Shown here: positions 28,316 to 37,456 of the stretch, in pieces
Numbering within the stretch: the first letter of the stretch is position 1
How the letters are laid out: each line of letters starts with the position of its first letter
Assembly (NCBI GenBank): GCA_031285565.1
Contig: JAITVY010000008.1
Coordinates: 1 to 42,619 of the forward strand
Reading direction: 5' to 3'
Origin: Tannerella sp.
GTDB lineage: Bacteria; Bacteroidota; Bacteroidia; Bacteroidales; Tannerellaceae
Length of the DNA stretch: 42,619 bases
Translations under genes and position numbers: made by a program
The notes under the pieces: model-generated
Told to the model about the DNA's origin: nothing
The model's database searches: none
Seen by the model: the letters and a program-made list of their open reading frames with translations, nothing else

Positions 28316-28688
28316 TCCGGCGGATGAAAGAGAATTTCATTGTCGGAGACAATTTAAGCTCCTTCACAAAGGCAGGCCAAACCAACAGGATCTGGATGAG
28401 TTAAAAGAATTTGTGAAAGAAATAATCTCATAGTATTTGTTCAGGCTCCATTCACTAACCAGGAATATTTCGGAGATTGCAAATCACATCGGACAGAGTG
28501 AAAAGGAGCTTCCTTTTTCAGATTACTACATTTTGCAGCAAAATGCGAAATCGTTTTACTGCAGAATGAAATAGTGATTTGCTACAGTCACCGAGGATTA
28601 CAAATCCGTTTGGACAAGGGACCATGTGTTGTTAAACAGCGATGGTATCATTGTTTAACAAGGAGGGTAGTGCTGTTAAACAACAAAA
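28316..28688. other. Decayed gene region between the kinase and the large ATPase gene
   Basis: No intact gene. Short open stretches look protein-like: 'KLLHKGRPNQQDLDELKEFVKEIIS' ends at a TAG near 28431, and a later frame reads 'NISEIANHIGQSEKELPFSDYYILQQN' before a TAG at about 28573. I do not recognise either. Inverted repeats are dense: GCAAATCAC (28479-28487) with GTGATTTGC (28574-28582), and CATTTTG/CAAAATG near 28540-28556. Confidence 0.35.
28629..28683. repeat. Three TGTTAAACA half-sites in alternating orientation after the ATPase gene
   Basis: TTGTTAAACA (28629-28638) and TGTTTAACAA (28652-28661) form a perfect 10-bp inverted repeat. TGTTAAACAA (28674-28683) can pair with the middle copy instead. 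For the minus-strand ATPase gene (stop at 28689) either hairpin could act as a transcription end, though without a T-run. Confidence 0.5.
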
Positions 28689-31600
28689 CTATTTATTCGA
28701 AATTGCCCGCTTTATTCCTTCCAGATGGTCATTAAATTCCGCCAACTGCGCAATCACCATACCCGCCTGATTATTCTGGTCAATTCCGGCCAGTTTATTA
28801 TTTTTACTAAACATGGCTTTAATCTGCTCCCAACGTTCATTCTCTTCTTTCGATTGCACTCCTGCAATTTCTTTCAATTTCAACAGGTTGGCTTCACTGT
28901 CAGATGTTAATGTCTGCGACTCATTTTCGTAATGAGTCAGTACAAGCGAATTGACTTCTTTCCGGTTCATCAGCGGCACCAATTGCGTAAGCATCTTATT
29001 CATATCCCGGTAAGAACCCTGCAACTTAAATGCAGGCTCCGTACGATACACATCCTGCATAGCCGCACTGGCGATATATTGCTGGTTGACTTTCATCACA
29101 ATATCACGTACAGACAAACTATTTTTCACAACAGCAATAAAATCATCGATATCCTGCTGCGTATGGTTACCCTCCAAATCCGGCATCATTTCACTCTTCG
29201 TTTCAACAAACTCCACCAGATTATAGAAATCAGTAAAACTCTTGCTCGCCACCTTTTGCAAATAAGGATTCTCCACAATCGCATTTTCGAGTAGACTCAG
29301 GCGGAATAAGTTTTCCGAATCGCCGATCACATCGCCCAGATTATATACGTCTGCACGGTTTGCCAACATATCAGGAATCTGGAATTTCTCACCGCTTTCG
29401 GTATATGGGTTTCCGGCCATAATCACACAGAAGCGTTTTCCACGCAAATCATACGTTTTGCTCTCACCCTCAAAAAGACCATCCATCTTCCGCTGCCCGT
29501 CAGCCAACGATATAAACTTCTGTAAAAACTCCGGACTGCAATGCTGGATATCATCCACATAAAGCATTACATTATCTGCCATTTCAAATGACAGGTTTAT
29601 CTTTTTCAGTTCTTCACGCGCACCCGAAGTCTTCGCTTCCGACGGATCGATACTGGTAATCGAATGCCCGATTGTAGGGCCGTTGATCTTGACAAAATTC
29701 AAACCCATAATATTGGCCAGATATTCCATCAAGGTCGTCTTTCCATAACCGGGAGGCGATAATAACAACAACATACCCATACGCGCCGTACGTTTGTTTT
29801 CTCCGGCTACTCCTAACTGTTTCGCCAGATTTGCACCTATCAACGGAAGATAAACACTGTTTATCAGCTTATTTCGGACAAACGAGGTCAGTACGCGCGG
29901 CTTTAATTCATTTATTTTGAGCGACTTCTTATATTCACTAATCAGATTATCTTTCAACTGTGTAAATGTATCGAAAGCAGGTACACATGATTCGTTGAAA
30001 TATTTCAGTTTAAACATGAGCATGTGATAATCCATATGATACAGATTATTCACAATTACAGAATGACTACCCCGCAGATCTTCGATTTCAATGAAATCGG
30101 GACTTTTACGCAATTCAAACTGAAGTTCTTTAAGTAACAGTAAACAAGCCGCCTCACCACGGTATTTCTTATATTTCTTTAAATCGTCTGATAAATCAAT
30201 ATACGATGACAGCCAGTTGCGTACCAGATAATATCGTTCTACTGTGCTGAACGATTCGTCTGCCACATCCGTATTAAAACTATCCTGCAGTTTATTAGAC
30301 TTAAGATATTGAAGAAACTCTTTCTCAAGTTTTTTAGATTGTTCACTGACGGTAAATTCAGGATTATCAGCAAACTCCCTGAAAAGATACAATGCTACTT
30401 TCTCCGGTTCGATTTTCGTTGTATCAAAATATCCCTGATTCCACCGGATAAACAGATCACGTACTTGATTGGTTACATACTGATAATTTCGTGATGCAGG
30501 AAAAGCCTTCAATACATTATTCGCTGAAATAATTAATCCACGTAACAATTTCTTATCTTCCTCTTTAATTGCATTCCAGAATAATTGTGCAGCTACACGT
30601 ATTTGCGGGCGGAAGTATAACACGCCCAACTGTTCCGTAAGCGAAACCATGCTTTCATATATCCGGAGTGCATCATAATCATGTACACCTTTCAGGTAAG
30701 ATTCGGAATAACTTTGCTCTACCCTTTTCGTGATAAATTCTTTCGCATCAAAATTATGGGAGTTCTGATATTCCCTGAATGCCAGGTAAGCCAGGTACTC
30801 GGAACGATAAACGTTGCTATTTTCCGAAACAACTTCCTGCTCCCATATATCCCTGTAACAGATTATATCCTCGTTCTTTAGCTCATGATAAAAACTTGTT
30901 CCCGTAAGATGGTAAAACAGCCTGTCATCCCTGCGCACAACAGTCAGGTCTAGCGATTGTTTATTAACGGCAAATTTGTAATTACCAAGTGAAATAATAT
31001 TCTCACCATCGGCAAACAATTCCGTTTTGTCTTTCAAAATACGAAGTGCATCTTCCAGTGAAGTCTTAAGGCTGTTCTCCAGATTCTCCGCTTTAGACAC
31101 ATCCCCTAGTCCCCTGAGATCCTCAACCAGTTTGCGTACCTTATCGACCATCAGGTCTGTGGAATAAAAAGCCTGGATCTCCTCTTTTGTCTTAAATGAC
31201 TGCGCTTTGTTTTCTACATTTTTAAGCACACGGAGTCCGATCTGCTCCAGCGAAGAAGTACGGCGGTTAATCTGCTCAATCAGTTGCGCTTTCCGTCCAT
31301 CAAACGCCTTAACAACCTCATTACGCTTATCTGCAATAATAGCAATAAAATCATCGAAGTCAGCAAATTTACTTTCAAGCTCCTCAACCTGGACACTCAC
31401 TTTAGTAAAATACTCATCGGCCTTCTCAGGCGAAGTGGCAAGCTCCAGGTAATTCACAATGCTTTGCTCTAAAAGAGTCAACTGAGCCTTAAACTCCGCA
31501 ACAGCCTCCTTACTTTTCAGCGAGTCGATTTTCTTTTTCAGTTGAGCCCTGACTTCATTCAGTGATGCAAAAATTAATGAAATCTTTTCGATAATCTTCG

Positions 31601-33539
31601 TCGCCTGCGTGGTATCATCGATTTTCAGGCTATTCAGAATATCAATAAGCAATTCCAGTTCCGAGGAAATCAGTCTGCAATTATCTTCTATCTTGTTGGC
31701 ATCGATTACCTTCTTAACCTTTTCAACTTCCGCCCTCTGCTCAACAACTTTGTTTTCATACGGGAGCAAAGCTTTATCCTGTAACAAAAACTCTACCGTT
31801 TTAGCCGAAAGCTTTTCGTTTGTCTGCGCTAACGATTGCTTCAGTTCCTCAATCTTCTCCAGATTGATATATTTAAGGTTTGTCAGTTCAATGACACGCC
31901 CTTGCATTTTACGTGTTTCCGCCAAAAGCTTAACATGCTGTTCTAACGAATCAAACTTCGCATTTTTAATCGTAAACAGCAGTTCGTCTACACTCTTTAC
32001 CGACTTATCAAGTTCTTCTTCCGAATGTTTTCGCTGTGCTTTGACCTTATCAAACTCATCAATCGCTGTATTAGCAACATCTTTTATCTGGGCTAAAGGT
32101 TCCGATAGCTTAAATGAAACCTGATCGGATATCCAGAAATAAGCATCAATAATATCGGTCGATTTTTTAACAATATCTTCGTAAAGACCCTCGTAGGTAT
32201 CTTCCTTATTAATCAGCTGGATAACCTCCTGGCACTCAGCCATTGCTTTTACAATACTCTTATTTCCGATCTTATAAAGGAAATTCTCTTTCTTTTCCTG
32301 GTTCTCTTTCAGCTCAAGCGAATAAGGCGACTGCCAGATCTGCACCTGGTGATGACGCATAGCCTCTTGTTCGGAACGGAACAAAATCAATGTTCCGTCT
32401 TTAAACAAAGTATGCCCATTGCAGATAATAGGCGTTTCAACCTGCTGCTTGATAATATTATACGACATCAGAACATACGTATTCCTCTCGTTCTGATAGA
32501 ATATATACAGGAAATCCGCACCATTGGGAGAAGCCACCTTCCTAAAAAATTCCAGGTTAGCCAGGTCACTTTCAAAGATTTTATGTTCACCGTTTTGCAG
32601 GTAATATCCGTTCGGGAATATAACACCATGATTATCCGGCAGTAATATTCCCGCATTATTCAGCATTTTTATATTGACAACTTCTTTCGTCCGGGTATTG
32701 AAAATATATGCACGAAAATCCTCCTGGTAAGGCTTTATCCGTATCAGGATCAAATTCCCCAGGTCAGCGTAATAATAATCCGCATCATCAAGCTGCTGGT
32801 CTTTATTTTCAACCTTTTCAGAATAGATCCCTTTACCGGTATCCGTATTATTCTCTATCTTAAATGTAATATCCCCTTCAATAGCCTCAATAAAAACTTT
32901 ATCCAGGATAGAAATATGCGGATGAAGACCTAAACGCCGGTCTTCGAGGGTTGTTTTAATCCATTTGAATTCATGCTGGGGAGCCTTTATCACCTCATGG
33001 ATGCTACGGTCGTCCTGATAAATCAGCTTGCCTCCTTTTATCAGCCATTTAAATGCCTTCTGATCTTCAATATTCTTACTCGTCTGGAAAATCATGTACA
33101 AATAATTCTCCGTACGGCGGAATTTTGAAAACGTAGAATCGCGGTAATATTTATACAGGTTTTTATAATCCGTCTCAAATGCAGGATCATTGATCAAATC
33201 CAGCGGCTGCGGGATAAACTGGTTATTCTCAAATTTATAAATACTGAATACATCGCTAAGCTGAATATCCGAACGCAACCCGAAATGCACGTTATACCCA
33301 AATATACAAAGGTTTCCCAATGCAATTATACCCCGCGATTCACAGTTATTCTCGGTACTTATACGCTGATTGGCTACTAAAGAAAAATCAGTTGTCGAAA
33401 AAACCTCCTTACGAGCCTCATTCAACGTATTTAAACGTTTGGAGAGTTCCTCTTTCTGTGTCAGAAGCCGCTTACGAATAATTTCATACGTCCCGGCTTC
33501 CAGTATTTCAGCACTTTTATGTTGTTCTAAATCCTGCAT
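28689..33539 (-). CDS. Giant coiled-coil AAA+ ATPase (DUF3686 'DNA repair ATPase' type)
   Basis: 1616 residues from the ATG at 33539; the open frame extends to 33560 but begins with TTG. The N-terminal 450 residues are beta-rich and propeller-like ('GNLCIFGYNVHFGL', 'NYLYMIFQTSK'), matching proteins annotated as DNA repair ATPases with DUF3686. Residues about 470-850 are long coiled coil. A C-terminal AAA+ domain has Walker A PPGYGKTT (Lys1267), Walker B LYVDD (Asp1329-1330) and a sensor-1 'VIMAGNPY', in the style of MoxR ATPases. There is no signal peptide. The DNA-repair name has no support in the sequence; the neighbours (PspA, flotillin, NfeD-like protein) suggest remodelling of membrane-associated complexes. 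Confidence 0.85.
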   Translation of the reverse strand: MQDLEQHKSAEILEAGTYEIIRKRLLTQKEELSKRLNTLNEARKEVFSTTDFSLVANQRISTENNCESRGIIALGNLCIFGYNVHFGLRSDIQLSDVFSIYKFENNQFIPQPLDLINDPAFETDYKNLYKYYRDSTFSKFRRTENYLYMIFQTSKNIEDQKAFKWLIKGGKLIYQDDRSIHEVIKAPQHEFKWIKTTLEDRRLGLHPHISILDKVFIEAIEGDITFKIENNTDTGKGIYSEKVENKDQQLDDADYYYADLGNLILIRIKPYQEDFRAYIFNTRTKEVVNIKMLNNAGILLPDNHGVIFPNGYYLQNGEHKIFESDLANLEFFRKVASPNGADFLYIFYQNERNTYVLMSYNIIKQQVETPIICNGHTLFKDGTLILFRSEQEAMRHHQVQIWQSPYSLELKENQEKKENFLYKIGNKSIVKAMAECQEVIQLINKEDTYEGLYEDIVKKSTDIIDAYFWISDQVSFKLSEPLAQIKDVANTAIDEFDKVKAQRKHSEEELDKSVKSVDELLFTIKNAKFDSLEQHVKLLAETRKMQGRVIELTNLKYINLEKIEELKQSLAQTNEKLSAKTVEFLLQDKALLPYENKVVEQRAEVEKVKKVIDANKIEDNCRLISSELELLIDILNSLKIDDTTQATKIIEKISLIFASLNEVRAQLKKKIDSLKSKEAVAEFKAQLTLLEQSIVNYLELATSPEKADEYFTKVSVQVEELESKFADFDDFIAIIADKRNEVVKAFDGRKAQLIEQINRRTSSLEQIGLRVLKNVENKAQSFKTKEEIQAFYSTDLMVDKVRKLVEDLRGLGDVSKAENLENSLKTSLEDALRILKDKTELFADGENIISLGNYKFAVNKQSLDLTVVRRDDRLFYHLTGTSFYHELKNEDIICYRDIWEQEVVSENSNVYRSEYLAYLAFREYQNSHNFDAKEFITKRVEQSYSESYLKGVHDYDALRIYESMVSLTEQLGVLYFRPQIRVAAQLFWNAIKEEDKKLLRGLIISANNVLKAFPASRNYQYVTNQVRDLFIRWNQGYFDTTKIEPEKVALYLFREFADNPEFTVSEQSKKLEKEFLQYLKSNKLQDSFNTDVADESFSTVERYYLVRNWLSSYIDLSDDLKKYKKYRGEAACLLLLKELQFELRKSPDFIEIEDLRGSHSVIVNNLYHMDYHMLMFKLKYFNESCVPAFDTFTQLKDNLISEYKKSLKINELKPRVLTSFVRNKLINSVYLPLIGANLAKQLGVAGENKRTARMGMLLLLSPPGYGKTTLMEYLANIMGLNFVKINGPTIGHSITSIDPSEAKTSGAREELKKINLSFEMADNVMLYVDDIQHCSPEFLQKFISLADGQRKMDGLFEGESKTYDLRGKRFCVIMAGNPYTESGEKFQIPDMLANRADVYNLGDVIGDSENLFRLSLLENAIVENPYLQKVASKSFTDFYNLVEFVETKSEMMPDLEGNHTQQDIDDFIAVVKNSLSVRDIVMKVNQQYIASAAMQDVYRTEPAFKLQGSYRDMNKMLTQLVPLMNRKEVNSLVLTHYENESQTLTSDSEANLLKLKEIAGVQSKEENERWEQIKAMFSKNNKLAGIDQNNQAGMVIAQLAEFNDHLEGIKRAISNK

Positions 33540-33594
33540 ATAATCGTTTTCTATAATCAAACAAATACGTCATCAATCTTTTATTATGTGCCAA

Positions 33595-34911
33595 TTATTC
33601 CTTAGCCATATCAAAAGTCATTCCGTTCTGCTTCAAGATCAATTTGTTCTCATCAGGAATAAACTCCAGTTCAACCTTAGCCGGATCAAATTTGAACTTA
33701 TCCGGCTCAAAACATTCTAAAGGAAACGAAGGTTGACCCGACCCCTGGGCAATCAGCAAATTATCATCTTTTGTTATCGTTAATTTTAAAGGAAAAGCCG
33801 GAGTAGAATATACACCAAGATACTTATCCAGATCTTCTGCTTTCAGAACAATTGACTCAGAAAACTCAGGAAGTTCATATGCTTTTCCAAAATAAATACT
33901 TAAAGCGCCTAGAATAATATCGTTTAAAGAATAAACAACACCATTTTCAACCAATGCCACTGAAACTTTATTCTCAGGAAAATAAAAAGCATTCGATTGA
34001 AATCCATCAATTCCACCTGTATGTCCGTAACCCGTCATATCATAAAACGGAACTCTAAACAAACCCAGGCCAAAATTATCCTTCAACATCAACATTTTTT
34101 TTAGACTTTCAGCCGTTACAATTTTTCCTGAAAACAAATTGGCCAGAAAAACATTCAAGTCAGAAGGCGTCGAAACAATGCTACCTGCTCCTAACGGAAT
34201 ACTCATGTCGGTCTCACTCTCTTTTTTCCAGTCAGACAGTTTAACATACGAATAGGCCTCATTATTATCAGACCTGATTTCCGATCCCATATATGTATCT
34301 TTCAACTTACAGGGGGAAAAGATTATTCTATCCAATAATTCCGGAAACTTCTCACCTGTAACATCCTCCATTATAAAAGTAAGCAACACATAATTAGAAT
34401 TAGAATATTCAAATTTTTCATCAGGTTCAAAAGATACCCCACCCGATATTATCCGGTTCATCACCTGTTCCTTTGTCTGCTTATCCGTATTCCATGTCAG
34501 ATAATCTTCAACAGAAAGAAAATTGGAAATCCCGCTCCTGTGCTGCAACAAGTGCTCAATGGTTATTTTATCCGAATTTTTAACTTGTGGGTAATAGTCG
34601 TTCAGTGTAGAAGCCAATGATAGTTTCCCTTCTTCAATCAGCTTCATTACCACACTGGCTGTAAAAGTTTTAGTTATCGATCCAATACGATATTTTGTAT
34701 GAGCATCTGCTTTTACCCCATTTTCGATATCAGCAAATCCATAACTTTTTTGATAAACCTCTTTCCCATCACTAAAAATAGAAATGCTACCCATCCCTTT
34801 TCCCAAAGTTTCAATCCGTGCAAACAGACTATCCATCTTAGACCGATCAAAATCTTGGGCATTAATAAAATATGGAAGTAATAATACTAAAATTAAAATC
34901 TTTATTCTCAT
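33595..34911 (-). CDS. Exported serine hydrolase, class C beta-lactamase fold
   Basis: 438 residues with a signal peptide ending near 'FINAQ' (residue 19). Catalytic motifs: SxxK as Ser78-Ile-Thr-Lys81 in 'YRIGSITKTF', YxN as 'EYSNSNY', and HTG in 'GYGHTGGIDG'. Relatives include D-aminopeptidases, esterases and beta-lactamases; the C-terminal 100 residues form a separate beta-domain ('LDKYLGVYSTPAFPLKLTIT'). It is expected in the periplasm. It lies between a strong hairpin terminator and the ATPase gene (34-base gap to the open frame, 55 to the ATG), so it is probably cotranscribed with the ATPase. Confidence 0.9.
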   Translation of the reverse strand: MRIKILILVLLLPYFINAQDFDRSKMDSLFARIETLGKGMGSISIFSDGKEVYQKSYGFADIENGVKADAHTKYRIGSITKTFTASVVMKLIEEGKLSLASTLNDYYPQVKNSDKITIEHLLQHRSGISNFLSVEDYLTWNTDKQTKEQVMNRIISGGVSFEPDEKFEYSNSNYVLLTFIMEDVTGEKFPELLDRIIFSPCKLKDTYMGSEIRSDNNEAYSYVKLSDWKKESETDMSIPLGAGSIVSTPSDLNVFLANLFSGKIVTAESLKKMLMLKDNFGLGLFRVPFYDMTGYGHTGGIDGFQSNAFYFPENKVSVALVENGVVYSLNDIILGALSIYFGKAYELPEFSESIVLKAEDLDKYLGVYSTPAFPLKLTITKDDNLLIAQGSGQPSFPLECFEPDKFKFDPAKVELEFIPDENKLILKQNGMTFDMAKE

Positions 34912-34984
34912 ATTATTCTATACTTTATAAGTTAAAATACATGGCTGATTTTAAATTCTGATAAGTAAACTCAACTACAGGAGA

Positions 34985-35062
34985 ATGCTTGACAAAATAC
35001 CCTTTGTGACCTCGACTGTTAAGCAAGAACAACCCCAGACTTGTCTGAGTGATGTCAAGCAT
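34985..35062. repeat. 78-bp segment closed by a 10-bp perfect inverted repeat
   Basis: ATGCTTGACA (34985-34994) pairs with TGTCAAGCAT (35053-35062). A smaller hairpin AGAC-TT-GTCT lies inside near 35037-35046. It sits between the terminator and the hydrolase start, so on the minus strand it could be a structured leader, an independent small RNA or a remnant of a small mobile element. No sequence family is recognised. Confidence 0.45.
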
Positions 35063-35082
35063 AGGTGCTTCACCGCGATAAA

Positions 35083-35118
35083 TTTTCCCTTCTTTGAATC
35101 AAACCAAAGAAGGGAAAA
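35083..35118 (-). terminator. Strong hairpin terminator after the flotillin gene
   Basis: A perfect 14-bp stem, TTTTCCCTTCTTTG / CAAAGAAGGGAAAA (35083-35096, 35105-35118), has an 8-base loop and starts 12 bases after the flotillin stop. On the minus strand only a short TTTAT follows, but the stem itself is very stable. It would separate the YbjN-PspA-YqiJ-flotillin unit from the hydrolase and ATPase genes. Confidence 0.75.
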
Positions 35119-35129
35119 AAGAAAATAAC

Positions 35130-37319
35130 CTATTTCAACTTCTTATTCGAAATCCCCATCGATTTAGCCATGTCCAGCAGATTTCCGAGGAAGCCCTTGT
35201 CATCATCACTATCTACCTGACCTTGCATTTTCAGGATCAGACTCGCAATTGTCAGATTCTTTATATCATCTGTCGAAATACCTGTCCGGTTTGCATAGTA
35301 ACGGATACGCTCAAACAAATCACCCTCGTTTGTACCATCACCCAGCAAAGACCTCTTAATCTGTGTAGCATTCTCGCTTTCGTTCACCAGACGATCAAAG
35401 CCTTTCGCATTAGAGATTTGTTTAACGATATTTTCGAAGAACATGGTTTCACCTCCGACGATGTCGATCTTCGCAGTCTTAAGTGCTTCTCCTAATACTC
35501 CTGCCTGGGCCTGGGCAATATCTTTCTGAATATTGATTTGAGCCAGTTCAACATCTTTTTCTTTCTGAAGCGCCAGTTTGAATTCTTCGTGTTCTTTGCC
35601 GACACCATCCAGTTTCTTCATAGCGGCAGCTTTCTCTTCGATTCCGATAGCTTCGGCCAACGCTTTTTCCTTCGTCACCTCAGCTTCCATCAAGCCCTCT
35701 TTGCGCTTCGCTTCAGCCTTCGCTTCAATTCCCGTAGCTTGCGCAATCGAAGTCTTTTCGATAATACTTGCCTCACCTGTAGCAGAAGCCAACGCTTTTT
35801 CTTTGGTTACTTCAGCCTCAACCAATCCTTCTTTTTTCTTCGCTTCAGCCTTTGCCTCAATGCCTACGGCTTCAGCTTTTGCTTTTTTCTCAATGATGGT
35901 TGCTTCAACAGTACCCTGAAGTTCCGCAGCCTCTGCTTTTGCCTTGATCACTTCTGCCTCAGCCAATCCATATGTTGCATCTTCGCGTGCTTTTGCATCA
36001 GCCAACGTCTTGCGCGCTTCCGCCTGTTTGTTAGATGCTTCCTTCTGCGCTTCCGCATCAATCAATAATTCTTTTGCTTTCTGTTCGGCAGCCATCTTAT
36101 CTGCTTCGGCAGATTTTACCCGTTGGATCAGCTTTTCTTCAGCCGCCTGTGCAGCTGCAGTAATACCCACTTGCTTCTGACGCTCAATAGTGCGGAATTC
36201 TTCAATATCCTTCATATTTTGTTGCTCTTCCACAACACCCTTTTCCAACTGAACACGTTCACGAATTACATCCTGAATATTCTTTTTTTCGATTTCGATC
36301 ACACGTTCTTTTTCGATTTGCGAAAGTGTAACGATTCGCTCGCGCTCTGTTTGTTCTAGAGCACGATCTTTTTCTACACGTTCTCCCTCCACAGCTTCCG
36401 TACGCTGTTTATTTTTTTCTGCTATAATGATCTGACGTAATTTATTTTCTTCCTGTATCGCCAGGCTCTCCTCAGTTGCAATACGTACCGACTCGGATTT
36501 CAGACGCTCTTCCTCACGTACTTTCTGAATTTCAGCCCCTTCACGCGCTCTCACATTATCAATTTCACGCCTCTGTTTTTCTTCTTTTTCAGCTAATTGA
36601 CGTTCCAATTCTAAAATAGCTTCACGCGCCTCCACGTTCTGCTTCTTGATAACTTTTTCTTCTTCCCGACGAATCAGGTTCGCTTTAATATTCTGAGCAG
36701 CCGTTAAATCTGTAATCTTTTTAATACCTTCGGAATCCAATATATTTTCCGGACTTAAGAATTTAAGGTCGGTTTGCTCCAGGTAGTCAATTGCACAGTC
36801 ATCCAACACATATCCGTTCAAATCCGTACCGATAATATTCATAATTTCATCACGGAATTCACGTCTTGCTTCATAAAGCTCTATAAAATCAAACTTTTTA
36901 CCCACAGTCTTCAGTGCTTCCGAGAATTTTGCTTCAAATATCTCTTTTAACGTAGAAATATCACTGGCACGCTCGCATCCAATTGTCTGGGCTACATTTA
37001 TTACATCATTCACTGATTTATTCACCCGGACAAAAAATGCGACTTTAATATCTGCGCGGATATTATCTTTACAAATCAGCCCATCGTGATTCATACGTTC
37101 AATCTGTACTTTTTTCAACGAAATATCCATAATCTCCATCTTATGCAAAATAGGAATTACATACATCCCTTTATTAAAAGCGACTTTCGTCCCGCTGACG
37201 CCCGTACGAACGATAGATTTACCTTGGGGTATTTTTTTGTAAAACGAGGCCATTACCCCCAACAAAATCAGGAAGAGAATAACTACACCGCCTACTGCGT
37301 ATATCACAATTTGTTCCAT
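35130..37319 (-). CDS. Flotillin-like SPFH protein (YqiK type)
   Basis: 729 residues. One N-terminal membrane helix (about 4-26) anchors it, followed by an SPFH/band-7 domain (about 30-215; 'IPQGKSIVRTGVSGTKVAFNKGMYVIPILHKMEIMDISLKKVQIER'). A very long Glu/Ala/Lys-rich coiled coil (about 215-620) builds large rings or cages at membrane microdomains. Two copies of a 44-residue unit containing 'GIEAKAEAK', 'KEGL' and 'EAEVTKEKALA' lie in tandem (about 483-570). The C-terminus has 'GGETMFFENIVKQISNAKG', as in YqiK. In E. coli, yqiK pairs with yqiJ, and a YqiJ-like gene lies just upstream here. Confidence 0.9.
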   Translation of the reverse strand: MEQIVIYAVGGVVILFLILLGVMASFYKKIPQGKSIVRTGVSGTKVAFNKGMYVIPILHKMEIMDISLKKVQIERMNHDGLICKDNIRADIKVAFFVRVNKSVNDVINVAQTIGCERASDISTLKEIFEAKFSEALKTVGKKFDFIELYEARREFRDEIMNIIGTDLNGYVLDDCAIDYLEQTDLKFLSPENILDSEGIKKITDLTAAQNIKANLIRREEEKVIKKQNVEAREAILELERQLAEKEEKQRREIDNVRAREGAEIQKVREEERLKSESVRIATEESLAIQEENKLRQIIIAEKNKQRTEAVEGERVEKDRALEQTERERIVTLSQIEKERVIEIEKKNIQDVIRERVQLEKGVVEEQQNMKDIEEFRTIERQKQVGITAAAQAAEEKLIQRVKSAEADKMAAEQKAKELLIDAEAQKEASNKQAEARKTLADAKAREDATYGLAEAEVIKAKAEAAELQGTVEATIIEKKAKAEAVGIEAKAEAKKKEGLVEAEVTKEKALASATGEASIIEKTSIAQATGIEAKAEAKRKEGLMEAEVTKEKALAEAIGIEEKAAAMKKLDGVGKEHEEFKLALQKEKDVELAQINIQKDIAQAQAGVLGEALKTAKIDIVGGETMFFENIVKQISNAKGFDRLVNESENATQIKRSLLGDGTNEGDLFERIRYYANRTGISTDDIKNLTIASLILKMQGQVDSDDDKGFLGNLLDMAKSMGISNKKLK

Positions 37320-37379
37320 AAATTTAAGTTTGTTTTATATTAATAGTATGTTTATGTTTCTAAAAAATAAAGCCTCTCC

Positions 37380-37400
37380 CCCCTCTCCCAAAGAGAGGGG
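37380..37400. repeat. GC-rich hairpin between the YqiJ-like and flotillin genes
   Basis: CCCCTCTC (37380-37387) pairs perfectly with GAGAGGGG (37393-37400). A looser repeat of the theme (CTCCTCTTTGTTGGGAG) follows. It stands out from the AT-rich surroundings and may be a REP-like sequence or a processing/attenuation hairpin in the operon transcript. Confidence 0.45.
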
Positions 37401-37456
37401 AGTCTCCTCTTTGTTGGGAGGTTGCCAGGGCTGTAAGGTCTGATTGGACCCTCTCT

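Noticed and set aside
28191..28433. An 80-residue plus-strand gene after the kinase
   Set aside because: It overlaps the end of the kinase gene and contains the regulator box; only its tail looks protein-like, so it is treated as part of the decayed region.
31207..32124. Plus-strand open frames opposite the ATPase coiled coil
   Set aside because: Again shadows of coiled-coil codons, rich in Ser and Phe, with no domain or promoter.
35538..36359. Long plus-strand open frames opposite the flotillin gene
   Set aside because: They arise from the repetitive Glu/Ala/Lys coiled-coil coding sequence on the other strand and give Ser/Phe/Ala-rich nonsense proteins.
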